From Nodosilinea sp. FACHB-141 (GTDB taxonomy: Bacteria; Cyanobacteriota; Cyanobacteriia; Phormidesmidales; Phormidesmidaceae), in contig NZ_JACJPP010000011.1 of assembly GCF_014696135.1 (NCBI RefSeq), positions 682,001 through 746,000 of the forward strand: DNA of 64,000 bases, written 5' to 3'. The translations under genes and the position numbers were made by a program. This document shows positions 44,474 through 53,545 of this stretch, in pieces (position 1 is the stretch's first letter; the number at the start of each line of letters is the position of its first letter). The notes under the pieces are model-generated. The model was not told the DNA's origin. It was given only the letters and a program-made list of their open reading frames with translations, and searched no databases.

Positions 44474-44965
44474 TTAAGAGGCGATCGCATCCGCCAATCG
44501 GTCAATAGCGCGCCGCCCCCCAAAACGTTGGGCGATGACGTCGTCATAGGTGTCGGCAATAGTCACCACCGAGAGAATGCAGGTTTGAAGCTCCATCAGG
44601 TCCATGTTTTCGCCGCCGAGGACGCTTTCTGAGAAGAGCACTTGGTTGGCCTCATCTAGCTGAAAGGCACCGAAGCGCATACGGCGGTTTTCGGTGAGCA
44701 AAAAGTGCATCAGTTCATGGTCGATGTTGCTGCCGACGGTGACGCAACTGGTGGCGCGCACCGTTGCCAGATCGGCCTTTTCCCAGGGGTGTACTTCCCA
44801 CGGCAGCACCTCGATTTCAACCAGGGTAGAGCCGTAGAGGATATCAAACTGAGGCTGATCGGGATAGGCCCGCAAGCTGTCTTTAAACAGAGCGGCGGAC
44901 TGTAAATAGTCGGCGACCTTGGTGTAGGTGAGCGCCTGAACGTTGCTGACAAAGGAGATGGCCAT
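44474..44965 (-). CDS. YbjN-like domain protein
   Basis: 163 residues, soluble. The pattern YTKVADYLQSAAL, then SCVTVGSNIDHELMHFLLTEN, then MRFGAFQLDEANQVLFSESVLGG, and DLMELQTCILSVVTIADTYDDVIAQRFGG is typical of the YbjN/type III secretion chaperone-like fold as found in cyanobacteria, where it is of unknown role. It lies 108 bp after devA on the same strand, with a 16-bp tandem repeat in the gap, so it could be the last gene of the exporter cluster. Confidence 0.68.
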   Translation of the reverse strand: MAISFVSNVQALTYTKVADYLQSAALFKDSLRAYPDQPQFDILYGSTLVEIEVLPWEVHPWEKADLATVRATSCVTVGSNIDHELMHFLLTENRRMRFGAFQLDEANQVLFSESVLGGENMDLMELQTCILSVVTIADTYDDVIAQRFGGRRAIDRLADAIAS

Positions 44966-44970
44966 GGGAA

Positions 44971-45003
44971 GTGGGAGGGTGGATGGGTAGGAGGGTGGAT
45001 GGG
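44971..45003. repeat. 16-bp tandem repeat upstream of the YbjN-like gene
   Basis: About two copies of GTGGGAGGGTGGATGG, the reverse complement of the unit at 26293-26347, with one base changed. It lies in the 5' leader, just upstream of the ATG. Confidence 0.8.
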
Positions 45004-45073
45004 CAAGTCATTTCGTAGGGTGGGTATTGCCCACCATGAACCCTAGGCAGAGCAACCCGCTTTCAGCCAGTCC

Positions 45074-45856
45074 CTACATGATGAACATCTTTTGATCGAG
45101 GGATTTGGGCACGTGGGAATCGATGAACTGCTGGGGGCTCTCATCGGACTCCAGCCGGCCGTCCACCAGGTTGATGATGCGATCGGCCACGTCGAGAATG
45201 CGGTTGTCGTGGGTAACCATGAGAATGGTGCAGCCCTTTTCGCTTGCTAGCTGCTGCATCAGGGTCACCACGTCGCGGCCCGACTTTTTGTCGAGGGCAG
45301 CGGTGGGCTCGTCGGCCAAAATCAGCTTGGGCTGGTTGACTAGGGCGCGAGCGATCGCCACCCGCTGCTTTTGCCCCCCGCTCAGGGCCGCAGGTTTGTA
45401 GTCAGCCCGCTCCGCCAGCCCCACTTGGCTGAGAATATCCACCGCCAGTCGCCGCTTGCCGCGAAAGTTGCCGGTTAGCTCCACCGCCATCTCCACATTT
45501 TGGGCGGCCGTCAGCGACTCAAACAGGTTGTGGGCCTGAAAAATAAAGCCAATGTTGCGGCGAATTTCGACCAGCTTGCGGTTGCCCATGCCCACCAGTT
45601 CCTGGTTGAGCACCTTGAGGCTGCCTTCACTGGCCGATCGCAGCGCCCCAATCAGCGTTAGCAGCGTGGTTTTTCCCGAACCTGAAGGACCGGTCATAAT
45701 CACAATCTGGCCGGGGTGCAGATCGAGGCTAATGTCAAAGAGTACTTGCTTGCGCAAATCGCCTCGACCAAAGAAATAGTCGAGGTGGCGCACCTGCACC
45801 GAGCTAGCGGTGACCTCGGAGGTTGGGGATGACGTAGACAACGGCGTAGCACTCAT
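45074..45856 (-). CDS. devA: DevA-family ABC exporter ATPase
   Basis: 260 residues. Walker A TGPSGSGKTTLLTLIG, Q loop FIFQAHNLFESLTA, signature LSGGQKQRVAIARAL, Walker B LILADEPTAALD and the H loop MVTHDNRI are intact. Closest in character to DevA, the ATPase of the DevBCA exporter, which with TolC exports envelope glycolipid in heterocyst-forming strains and other envelope material elsewhere. Its start overlaps the end of the second devC gene by 4 bp (translational coupling). Confidence 0.9.
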   Translation of the reverse strand: MSATPLSTSSPTSEVTASSVQVRHLDYFFGRGDLRKQVLFDISLDLHPGQIVIMTGPSGSGKTTLLTLIGALRSASEGSLKVLNQELVGMGNRKLVEIRRNIGFIFQAHNLFESLTAAQNVEMAVELTGNFRGKRRLAVDILSQVGLAERADYKPAALSGGQKQRVAIARALVNQPKLILADEPTAALDKKSGRDVVTLMQQLASEKGCTILMVTHDNRILDVADRIINLVDGRLESDESPQQFIDSHVPKSLDQKMFIM

Positions 45857-47025
45857 AGGCCAAATACCTCTGCGGGGTCAGTACGCTGTACCTTACGCAC
45901 GGCAACAGCGCCAGAAATCAAACACATAATGAAAGTCGCTAGATACAGGTTAACCACCCGCTCTAGGGTCATCTTAAACAACAGGCCGGTGACGGTGGCA
46001 CCCAGGTTGTAGAACAGGGCGCTGATCAAAAAGCCCGGCACAAATCCCAGCACCGAGAGAATAATCGCCTCCTGAATCACCACCCCAAACAGGTAGGCAT
46101 TGTTGTAGCCGATCGCCTTGAGGGTGGCGTACTCCGACCAGTGGTCGGCCACGTCGGTGTAGAGAATTTGGTAAACGAGAATAATGCCCACCACAAACCC
46201 CATGGCGGTTAGAAGCGAAAATATAAACCCAATGGTGGTATTAACTTCCCAGTAGGTGCGCTCGCGGGCGATGAACCCCTCAGGCCCCTGCATGGGCAAG
46301 ACCAGCACGTCCTTGGGAAGCCCCTCACTGAGGGCCTGCACTAGAGTCTCAATGTTGGTGCCGGGAGTTACCCGCAGCAGACCAATGTCGGCGGTGGCAA
46401 AGCTGCGCTCCTCTTCCTGAGGGCCACGATTGGCAAAAAACCGCAGAAAATTCTGGTCGCTCATGATCAAGTTGCCGTTGCCCGAGGCAAAGTCAGTGCC
46501 CAGGCTAAAGGTGCCCACAATCCGAATCTCGCGATCGGCCAGCTCAGTGATTACCCCGGTTTCTCGCGGTCCCACCTCATCGCGAGAGCGAGTGTCAATC
46601 ATCGCTGTGTTGGGTAGCCGCAGCTCCTGCTGGCGGGCCAGCACCTCGGGCATGGGCAGCACTGGGTCAGAGGGGTTGTAGGCGATTACCCGCACCGGTC
46701 GGGTTTTGCGGGTGTCGGGGTTTTTCCAGCGGGCGTCGCTGAGATAGATGGCATAGGCCCCTTCTACCCCGTCAAAGGCCTGGGCCTGGTAGAGGCGGCG
46801 GCGGGCAAAGGAGCGAGGCACAAACATGTTCTCCTTCAGCCGGTTGATGAGCACAATTTCGCCATTGAGTTTTTCAAGCAGCTGGGTTTGGCTGTCGTAG
46901 AGGGCATTTTTAAAGCCGGTGAACAGAAACATCAGCAGTACCGCAAAGGCCACCCCAGCCATGGAGGTGAGAAACTTCTTGCGATCGTGAATCAGGTTGA
47001 GGAGGGCGAGGGGGGTACGCTGCAT
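45853..47025 (-). CDS. devC: DevC-family ABC exporter permease (second copy)
   Basis: 390 residues with four membrane segments: one near the N-terminus (FLTSMAGVAFAVLLMFLF), a large extracytoplasmic domain (about 45-265), then three at the C-terminal half (TIGFIFSLLTAMGFVVGIILVYQIL and two more). This is the MacB/FtsX-like permease layout of DevC. Motifs YATLKAIGYNNAYLFGVVIQEA and VRKVQRTDPAEVFGL match the other DevC. It is separated from the first devC by about 380 bp but coupled to devA. Confidence 0.88.
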   Translation of the reverse strand: MQRTPLALLNLIHDRKKFLTSMAGVAFAVLLMFLFTGFKNALYDSQTQLLEKLNGEIVLINRLKENMFVPRSFARRRLYQAQAFDGVEGAYAIYLSDARWKNPDTRKTRPVRVIAYNPSDPVLPMPEVLARQQELRLPNTAMIDTRSRDEVGPRETGVITELADREIRIVGTFSLGTDFASGNGNLIMSDQNFLRFFANRGPQEEERSFATADIGLLRVTPGTNIETLVQALSEGLPKDVLVLPMQGPEGFIARERTYWEVNTTIGFIFSLLTAMGFVVGIILVYQILYTDVADHWSEYATLKAIGYNNAYLFGVVIQEAIILSVLGFVPGFLISALFYNLGATVTGLLFKMTLERVVNLYLATFIMCLISGAVAVRKVQRTDPAEVFGL

Positions 47026-47404
47026 GGCGCGGCTAGGAATTGTGGACGGGCAGTTTGAATCTTCGGCTCAGGCTACGGTTACCGGCGCGATGGCGGGCAG
47101 GATAGGGGGCGATCGCCTACCAAGCTCTTTGCGGTTAGACCACCCCTCAGAGGCGCAAAGCCTGCCCTCGTTAGCCGGGGGCAATCAAACAGTAGGTGGC
47201 TAGAAACCTTTGAGACCGGATGGTCCACGGCAGGAAACAGCAGCGGCAGAAAACGTTGAGTCATACGGGTGATCCTAAACGGCTGGGTGAATAGAGTGTT
47301 TTTTTGAGTCGGGCGATGCTTTAGACAGTGGTTGCAGGCTGGACAGCTGCAAGCCAAACCAGTTGCGTCCCAACCCCAGACTCTAGGTTCTCTGGCGCAA
47401 GCGG
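47026..47404. other. Gap between the two devC genes
   Basis: About 380 bp with one HIP1 site and no supported gene. Its size in an otherwise tight cluster suggests either a separate promoter for devC2-devA or deletion of an intervening gene. Confidence 0.4.
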
Positions 47405-48574
47405 TCATGCAAATACCTCCGCTGGGTCAGCCGTGACGGCCTTGCGCACCGAAATCAGCCCCGACAGGGCACACATCAGCACCGTCAAGGAGAACACGAA
47501 AATGACTCGAAACACCGTCATCTGCATAGGCAGGGTGCCCGCTGTCGCGTTGTAGGCCAGCTGGTAGAGCCCTAGTGCCAAAATCAATCCCGGCACATAG
47601 CCCATCAGGGCCAGCAGCAGCGCCTCCTGGATTACAGTTTTGAACAGGTAGCTGCCACCGTAGCCGATCGCCTTGAGAGTGGCGTACTCCCGCAGGTGGT
47701 CGCGAATATCGGTGTAGAGAATTTGGTAGACAATCACAGTGCCCACCACGAAGGAGACCACCACGCCTAGGCCAAAAATAAAGCCAATCGAGGTGGTTTG
47801 AATCCAGAACCGGCTCTCTTTGGCAATGATTTCAGGCTTGGTATAAACCTCCACATCGGCGGGTAGCTCCGCTTGCAGGGTGGCTTTGATCCGCTCAGCA
47901 TCGGCATTGGGCTCTAGCAATATCAGCCCCAGGTTGACCTGGTCGAGCGGGCGCGGGTCAAAGTAGCGGCGAAAGTTTTGGTCGCTCATAATCAGGGTGC
48001 CATCGGCGGCAAAGCCCCCCCCCAAATCGTACTGGCCGGCGATAGTAATGCGGCGGCGATCGGCTTCGGTTTCGAGACCGAGGGTTTGGGGGCCAAACTC
48101 GGGACGCGATCGCCGGTCGATAAAGGCCGCATTAGGCTGCTGTAGCGCCCGAATGCCATCGGCTGTGTTCAGCTCGGGCATGAGAAACACTGGGTCGCTG
48201 GGGTTGAATGCATAGACAAACATCGCCCGACTGAGGCTAGTTTTGGGGTTCTTCCAAAGGGCGTATTCGGCATAGAGGGGCATCACCTGCTGCACGCCCT
48301 CAATGCCCGCCGCCTGGTACAGCCGCTCGCGGGGAAACGCTTTGGTAGAGCTAATCTCTAGGGACTGGGGCGAAATCAGAAAAATATCGCCGTTGAACTG
48401 GTCGTAGAAGTTGGTGGTGGTGCTGACCAAGGCACCGAGGAAACCTAGGTTCATGAATATCAGCAGCACCGCAAAGGTAACTCCAGCCACGGCCACCAGC
48501 AGGCGGGGGCGATCGTGCCGCAGGTTGTACCAGGCCAGGGGAATGCGGGGCAGGGACGGAAATTTCATCGCCAC
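47405..48574 (-). CDS. devC: DevC-family ABC exporter permease (first copy)
   Basis: 389 residues with the same four-segment plan as the other DevC: N-terminal segment LLVAVAGVTFAVLLIFMN, a periplasmic domain with MLPELNT- and DRRSRPEFGPQTLG-type sequence, then three segments, and the hallmark YATLKAIGYGGSYLFKTVIQEALLL and SVRKAVTADPAEVFA. It is 3 bp downstream of devB. Two distinct DevC proteins suggest either a heterodimeric permease or two alternative exporters sharing DevA and DevB. Confidence 0.88.
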   Translation of the reverse strand: MAMKFPSLPRIPLAWYNLRHDRPRLLVAVAGVTFAVLLIFMNLGFLGALVSTTTNFYDQFNGDIFLISPQSLEISSTKAFPRERLYQAAGIEGVQQVMPLYAEYALWKNPKTSLSRAMFVYAFNPSDPVFLMPELNTADGIRALQQPNAAFIDRRSRPEFGPQTLGLETEADRRRITIAGQYDLGGGFAADGTLIMSDQNFRRYFDPRPLDQVNLGLILLEPNADAERIKATLQAELPADVEVYTKPEIIAKESRFWIQTTSIGFIFGLGVVVSFVVGTVIVYQILYTDIRDHLREYATLKAIGYGGSYLFKTVIQEALLLALMGYVPGLILALGLYQLAYNATAGTLPMQMTVFRVIFVFSLTVLMCALSGLISVRKAVTADPAEVFA

Positions 48575-48577
48575 CTC

Positions 48578-49750
48578 CTAGGGTTCAATGTCGATGGCGA
48601 CGTCAACCTGAAGGTTGGTGAGCGCCGCTACCGCATCACTCTGGTCAACCTGCACCCGCACTTCGACCACGCGAGCGTCGGCGTTGGCGGCGGGGTCATC
48701 GTCGAGCACGTCGTTTTTGGCAATTTGTAGGCCAATCTCGCTAACGGTGCCGGTTAGGGTTTCGCTAAAGGCACCGTTGCGGCTGGTAATGGTGGCGGGC
48801 TGCCCGACTTCAACCAGACCAATGTCGGTCTCATAAACCTCCGCCACCACCACCATCTGGCTGGTGTCGCCCAAAGCCAAAATAGGGCCGTCGGCTGGAG
48901 CTACGGCCTCCCCAGGGTAGGCAAAGACATCGAGCACTTGACCGGCCTGGGGCGATCGCACAATGGTGCGAGCCAGCTGGGCCTCGGCCAGGGCTAGGTT
49001 CTGAGCGGCTGAGTCGACCCGGCTGGCCACCTGGTCGCGGGTGGTGATGGCCCGGGCCGAAACCACTTGAGCTTGGGCATTTCTGATGTCGCTGAGGCGG
49101 GCCTGCTCTAGCCGCTGTTTAGTCGCCTGGGCATTGCCCAGATCGGCGCGCAAGCTATTGACGGTGGCCTGCTGACGGTCTAGCTCTTGGCGAGAGATCG
49201 CCCCCGATTCGTTGAGTGCTTGAAAGCGGGCCAGATCGATCTCAGCGACGCTCAGCTCGGCCTGGAGGCTCTCAACGGCGGATTGCTGGGCGGCAATCGC
49301 GGCCTGCTGCGGCCCGTCGATCTGACCGACCCGAGTGCTAGCCTCTTGCACCTGGGAATTGCCTAACGTCGTTTCGGCCGCCAGCTGGGCCCGGGCCTCG
49401 GCTAGCTCACTGGCAGCCACATCGCGCTCGGCTCGGCGCACATCGTAGGTGTCCAGATAGGCCAATACCTGACCCGCTTGCACCTGGTCGCCTTTCTCCA
49501 CCTCAAGGCGATCGATGCGACCGGCTTCGGCCGTGGCCACGTCGATGACGCGGCTGGCAGGCTCAATTCGCCCCAGAGCGACCACCTTCACCTGCTGCGG
49601 GGGTGGCAGCTCGGCCTGCTCGCGAGCGGCCTGGCGGCTTTGCATGACGTTGCGCACCGCTATGGTGGAACCTGCCCCCACCAACAGCAGGGCACCAATC
49701 AACAGCCAAAAACTCGGCTTTCTCCAAGGCTGAATCGGGTGGGTAGACAT
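48578..49750 (-). CDS. devB: DevB-like HlyD-family membrane fusion protein
   Basis: 390 residues from ATG 49750; GTG 49771 is the alternative. One N-terminal membrane anchor (FWLLIGALLLVGAGSTIA), then an N-terminal lipoyl half (VVALGRIEPASRVIDVA... VEKGDQVQAGQVLAYLD), a long coiled-coil hairpin (about 85-230, including ELAEARAQLAAE and RQELDRQQATVNSL), the second lipoyl half (VRSPQAGQVLDVFAYPGE) and a beta-barrel/membrane-proximal part. This is the adaptor that links the DevCA inner-membrane exporter to an outer-membrane TolC channel. It starts the devB-devC-devC-devA run. Confidence 0.9.
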   Translation of the reverse strand: MSTHPIQPWRKPSFWLLIGALLLVGAGSTIAVRNVMQSRQAAREQAELPPPQQVKVVALGRIEPASRVIDVATAEAGRIDRLEVEKGDQVQAGQVLAYLDTYDVRRAERDVAASELAEARAQLAAETTLGNSQVQEASTRVGQIDGPQQAAIAAQQSAVESLQAELSVAEIDLARFQALNESGAISRQELDRQQATVNSLRADLGNAQATKQRLEQARLSDIRNAQAQVVSARAITTRDQVASRVDSAAQNLALAEAQLARTIVRSPQAGQVLDVFAYPGEAVAPADGPILALGDTSQMVVVAEVYETDIGLVEVGQPATITSRNGAFSETLTGTVSEIGLQIAKNDVLDDDPAANADARVVEVRVQVDQSDAVAALTNLQVDVAIDIEP

Positions 49751-49908
49751 AGGCGCATAGGACAACTGCACTGAATTTAACTGAACGGTGTAGTTTAGTC
49801 AATGGGCGCAGGCAACTGAATTAGGGCGAGACCCAAGGCGAGCGCCAGGTATTTCTCGCCAAGCCCTTGGGCTGGCGAGGGTCAGAACTTAGTTGTCGCC
49901 AACGGCCT

Positions 49909-50922
49909 TTAGGGGGGCGGGCTAAATGCTGGGGTTCCACCAGCGCTAGCAGGTGTCGCCGCTGCACCTTCAACGGGTGGAGCCTCAGCGGGTGGAGCCT
50001 CAACCGTGAGAGGACTTGCCGTAGGTGGGGAAGCCGTAGCCGGGATGTCTGGAAGCGGGTTGACCACTCCAGGTGGCGTATCGTTGAGGCGCCTCAGCTC
50101 TTCCACTGTGGCAGGAGTTGTGAGCAGCACGTCTTCTACACCCTGAATGCTAGCTTCAGAAGCAAAGTCGTTAATTAAGGTAGGGTCTAAAATTGCGTTC
50201 TCGGTATTGAAAGGAGTCTGCTGCTCTAAGGTGCGGAGCAGATCGGGTCGCATAGCGGCCAGGGGGTCATGGAGGTCAGGGCGATAGGCGGGGTCATCTA
50301 AGTGCAGGTCCGCCATCAAAACGCTGGTTTGGTAAAACTCTAATAGGTCAAACTCTACAACCTGCCAGCTACCGCCGCCAATAAAGGCCATTTGCCCTCC
50401 ATAGAGCGCCAGCTCCTGGCCTGTTTCGGCCGCCGTCACCAGCACGGGGGCCGTGGGTAAATCGGCCAGGGCCATTACTAGAGTCAGCTGCCGAGAGGGC
50501 ACATAACGCACTACCACGGCAGTGCTGTTGAGCCCCACGGTGGCATTCGGGGTTTGAACCGTCGTCCGCCCCTGGTTGGGGGGCACAAACAGGGCTACCG
50601 TACCTTGGTTCAGCAGCAGCTTCCGGGTGTCGGGCCAAAAACGCAGGCTGGCCTGCTCGCCCACCCGAGTCAGCGACCCATCATTAAAGAGCACCTCGGC
50701 CCTAGCCGAAGCGCTGGTATTTAGGATCTCCCCTGGGCAAAAGCAGTCGGCTACCGTGGCCGGTCGGGTGTTCCCGCTGGCGGAAACCAGGCTCACTTGA
50801 TAGGTGCTAGTCCGCAAGTTGGCCCAGGCCCAGGGCACCTCTGCCAGGGTCGGAGACGCGATCGCAGTACTGCCTACAACCGCCAGCAGCACTGCCGAAA
50901 ACTTATTGGTACGAAAAACCAT
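49909..50922 (-). CDS. Exported FecR-domain protein
   Basis: 337 residues from ATG 50922. MVFRTNKFSAVLLAVVGST with cleavage after TLA is a signal peptide. The region ARAEVLFNDGSLTRVGEQASLRF, GTVALFVPPNQGRTTVQTPNA and TVGLNSTAVVVRYV is a FecR domain, here in a periplasmic protein rather than an anti-sigma regulator. The C-terminal ~60 residues are Pro/Ala/Thr-rich with a short repeat (VEAPPAEAPPVEG). It ends 158 bp upstream of devB on the same strand and is divergent from a likely outer-membrane protein gene. A surface or cell-wall role is inferred. Confidence 0.75.
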   Translation of the reverse strand: MVFRTNKFSAVLLAVVGSTAIASPTLAEVPWAWANLRTSTYQVSLVSASGNTRPATVADCFCPGEILNTSASARAEVLFNDGSLTRVGEQASLRFWPDTRKLLLNQGTVALFVPPNQGRTTVQTPNATVGLNSTAVVVRYVPSRQLTLVMALADLPTAPVLVTAAETGQELALYGGQMAFIGGGSWQVVEFDLLEFYQTSVLMADLHLDDPAYRPDLHDPLAAMRPDLLRTLEQQTPFNTENAILDPTLINDFASEASIQGVEDVLLTTPATVEELRRLNDTPPGVVNPLPDIPATASPPTASPLTVEAPPAEAPPVEGAAATPASAGGTPAFSPPP

Positions 50923-51310
50923 AGCTCGGTGAAGAGTGACCACTAATTACAGCAGGCCCATGGCCTTAGGGTAGATGCGGCCAAATGCCCTAGCCCCTAA
51001 ATTGCTGGGGCGATTGTGGGTAGAGTACCCTAGCAGTGGCAGTTGATCGCCAGGGGTAACACCATCAACTCAAAATTGGTGCAGTGCCGTCGCTGTTTTG
51101 GCAGAGTTCTAACGAACTAGGCGCGACTTGAAGCGGAGCCTTAGCTCTATGGTAGGGTTCAAGCAATTCAATTTGGGGCGGATTCATAAATCTTGTATCC
51201 GCTTCAAATTAAATCTTTAATGAATGTGAGCCCTTTTTTCGGGAATCAGCAGCAAGATCAGTGATTCTGCTGGTGACAGGACAACACACGTTATATCCGA
51301 GCAGACTCCA
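50923..51310. other. Divergent promoter region
   Basis: About 390 bp between two oppositely transcribed exported-protein genes. It should hold both promoters. I could not identify them, and no small gene is visible. Confidence 0.4.
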
Positions 51311-52585
51311 TTGGTTAAGCGGCACCCCTCCCTCCCCCTGGCGTTAGTTAGCTTTGGCTTGCTCTGCAGCGGCGTCCTGCCGGACCGAGCCAAGGCAGAG
51401 CAGTTGAGCCTTCCGGCGGCCCCTGCCGCCAGTGTTGAGGTGATGACCTCGGTCGCGGTCGAGGATGCGGCACCTCTACAATCTCCGTTATCACCCCTCC
51501 CCTCTGGGTTAGGAAACTCAACTGTGACCCTGGCCCCATCTACTGAGGAGGAGCCATTGGTCCGCGAACTGAGCCTCAACTCAGCTGCTACTGGGCCTGC
51601 GATCGCCCCCGACCAGGCCCTTGTTACGGAGACTTATCTAACCACTGCGGCCGCGCTGGCTCCACCAATCCCGGCATCCCAACCCTCGACTCCAGCATCC
51701 CTGGCTCAGGCTGACCCCAATGCTGACCCCACGGGTCAAGACCCAGAGCTAGGAGTCATTCAGGTGCGCAGCCCGCTAGAGGACAACGACCTGGGTATTT
51801 TGCGCATTCGCGATCAGCCCCAGATTCCCGTGGCGCCGCGACCCCCGGCAAAAATTGGGTTTTTCTCGGCCCGCCTGGCGATCGCCAGCAGCGACAATAT
51901 TTTGCTGGCCGTCAACGACGTAGGCGGGCTGACCGGCGATACCTTTCTGCGTCCCTCAATCGGTTTTGGCGTCTACCCTGCCCTGGGGCCGCAAACCGCC
52001 TTAATTGCCACTGCTGACTACGGGCTACAGCGCTACGGCTCCCAATCATCTCTCAACTACGACGATTTACGGCTGCGGGTGGGTTTGCGCCAGGGGTTAA
52101 CCCCTCGTAGCTATGGGCAGCTGGTTTTCACTTACCAAGAGCTGTATCGGCCTGGCGGCAACCGGGGAAGATTCTTCAAAAATACGGCTCTGGGCCTCAC
52201 TTTGGGTCGCCGCGACCCCATTACGCCAAAGCTGGCCCTGGACACCTACTATCTGGTTCAGTTCAACGGTGCCCAGTCCACCAGCAGCGGCACCGCCGCT
52301 GACTTTAGCCGCTTCTTTCAGTCGGCCGGAGGCTACTTGGGCTACGACATTACCCCTCGGCTACAGGCGGGTCTCAGCTACCAGCTCAACCTCATTGACT
52401 ACACTGCCCAAGACCGTTACGACACTTTTCAGCAGGTGCTAGGGCAGGTGGTTTACCGCATTACCCCCAACCTGCGTTTTAACGTCTACGGCGGCGTTAG
52501 TTTTGGCCGATCCTCTGAGCCTCGGGTGCGATTCAACGATACCTTTTTTGGCGCGGCGATCGATGCCACAATCCCCTTGTTCTAG
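51311..52585 (+). CDS. Exported protein with probable outer-membrane beta-barrel
   Basis: 424 residues from TTG 51311. A signal peptide (ALVSFGLLCSGVLPDRAKA) leads into about 130 low-complexity residues rich in Ala, Pro and Thr. From about residue 180 the sequence alternates polar and hydrophobic residues in short strands with aromatic girdles (KIGFFSARLAIASSDNILLAV; LIATADYGLQRYGSQSS; FNVYGGVSFGRSSEPRVRF) and ends in IDATIPLF. A C-terminal Phe is the classic outer-membrane insertion signal. I infer a transporter or structural porin-like barrel; the family name is not recognised. The FecR gene is divergent to it. Confidence 0.68.
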   Translation: MVKRHPSLPLALVSFGLLCSGVLPDRAKAEQLSLPAAPAASVEVMTSVAVEDAAPLQSPLSPLPSGLGNSTVTLAPSTEEEPLVRELSLNSAATGPAIAPDQALVTETYLTTAAALAPPIPASQPSTPASLAQADPNADPTGQDPELGVIQVRSPLEDNDLGILRIRDQPQIPVAPRPPAKIGFFSARLAIASSDNILLAVNDVGGLTGDTFLRPSIGFGVYPALGPQTALIATADYGLQRYGSQSSLNYDDLRLRVGLRQGLTPRSYGQLVFTYQELYRPGGNRGRFFKNTALGLTLGRRDPITPKLALDTYYLVQFNGAQSTSSGTAADFSRFFQSAGGYLGYDITPRLQAGLSYQLNLIDYTAQDRYDTFQQVLGQVVYRITPNLRFNVYGGVSFGRSSEPRVRFNDTFFGAAIDATIPLF

Positions 52586-52681
52586 CTAAATCAGCGTGAT
52601 TTTTGACGGGATTGTGACCCGCTCTTGCGATTTAGCCTCCTGGTGAATATTTCAGGGGAACAAACTATGGTTTTTAGGCGG

Positions 52682-53257
52682 CTAATCGTCGATTTCGGCT
52701 AGCTCAATCACCTGGTTGTCGTAGTCTTTGACCAAAAAGTTGAGAGGCTTTTCGTTGCGAATTTTGTGCTGCACGCCGCCTAACTGCACGCGCATCAAAA
52801 TGTACTCCAGACAGTTGTGGTCAAAGCAGACGTGACGCTGCTGATTACGGTGGCCTAGGCTAGCACCACCCACCACGTGAAGCTGAGTATTTTTGCGCAG
52901 CTGATACCACAGCCCTTCGGGGCTGTTCATCACGTTCTGGCTAGCCAGGCTAGTGGCACCGCCCAAATACATGGGGTCAAGGCCAGCAGTGCCCAGGGTC
53001 TGCTCATAGTTGTAGTAGTAGTGCAGGGGCACCTCGGCGGCGGGCAGGTTGAGCATGCCTTCATAAAACCGACGGGCTACTTCCAGGTCAGACACCATCA
53101 CCGTGTAAACCTTGGGGGCACCCTTGAGAAACATCCACATGGCCCCGGCGTAGGCCACTAGCAGCAAGACCATAATCCCCTGGGTCGACATGATGCTGTC
53201 GAGGGGCAGCCCCAGTAGGGAAGCCAGGCGGAGGTTTAGGGAGCAGTCAAGCAGCAT
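52682..53257 (-). CDS. VOC/glyoxalase-like protein with N-terminal membrane segment
   Basis: 191 residues from ATG 53257; a GTG at 53269 is also possible. After a hydrophobic stretch (GIMVLLLVAYAGAMWMFL) comes KVYTVMVSDLEVARRFYEGMLNLPAAEVPLHYYYNY, the first half of a vicinal oxygen chelate domain, then a second half with HLQ- and CFDHNCLEYILMRVQLGGVQHK. His and Glu metal ligands may be present, but I cannot assign an activity. The product is likely membrane-anchored. Convergent with the exported barrel gene. Conserved cyanobacterial type, function unknown. Confidence 0.65.
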   Translation of the reverse strand: MLLDCSLNLRLASLLGLPLDSIMSTQGIMVLLLVAYAGAMWMFLKGAPKVYTVMVSDLEVARRFYEGMLNLPAAEVPLHYYYNYEQTLGTAGLDPMYLGGATSLASQNVMNSPEGLWYQLRKNTQLHVVGGASLGHRNQQRHVCFDHNCLEYILMRVQLGGVQHKIRNEKPLNFLVKDYDNQVIELAEIDD

Positions 53258-53545
53258 AGGCCCACTCACAAGGTAACGACAAGGGCGGTTGTAGCACTCG
53301 CCCCAATACTAATGGCTCGTAACCAGTGTATCAATTCTGCCATCAACTCCCCAGTCGCGAGGTACTTGCTGAGGGGGCGGCGGCATCCTGAGCCCAGGCC
53401 TGGGAAAATCTGTGAGTTTCACAAAAAATACGTCGCCAAAATCCCCATGGTAGGTATATTAAAGGCTGATTTAACCCGCAGCCTGGGTCAGTAGCGATCG
53501 CAGATCTGGGGGTGGCTTTGGTCAACGTTCTCCACGGCTCAACCT

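Noticed and set aside
47079-47408. 109-codon minus-strand frame in the devC-devC gap
   Set aside because: The translation is irregular, has no recognised motif, and no ribosome binding site was seen.
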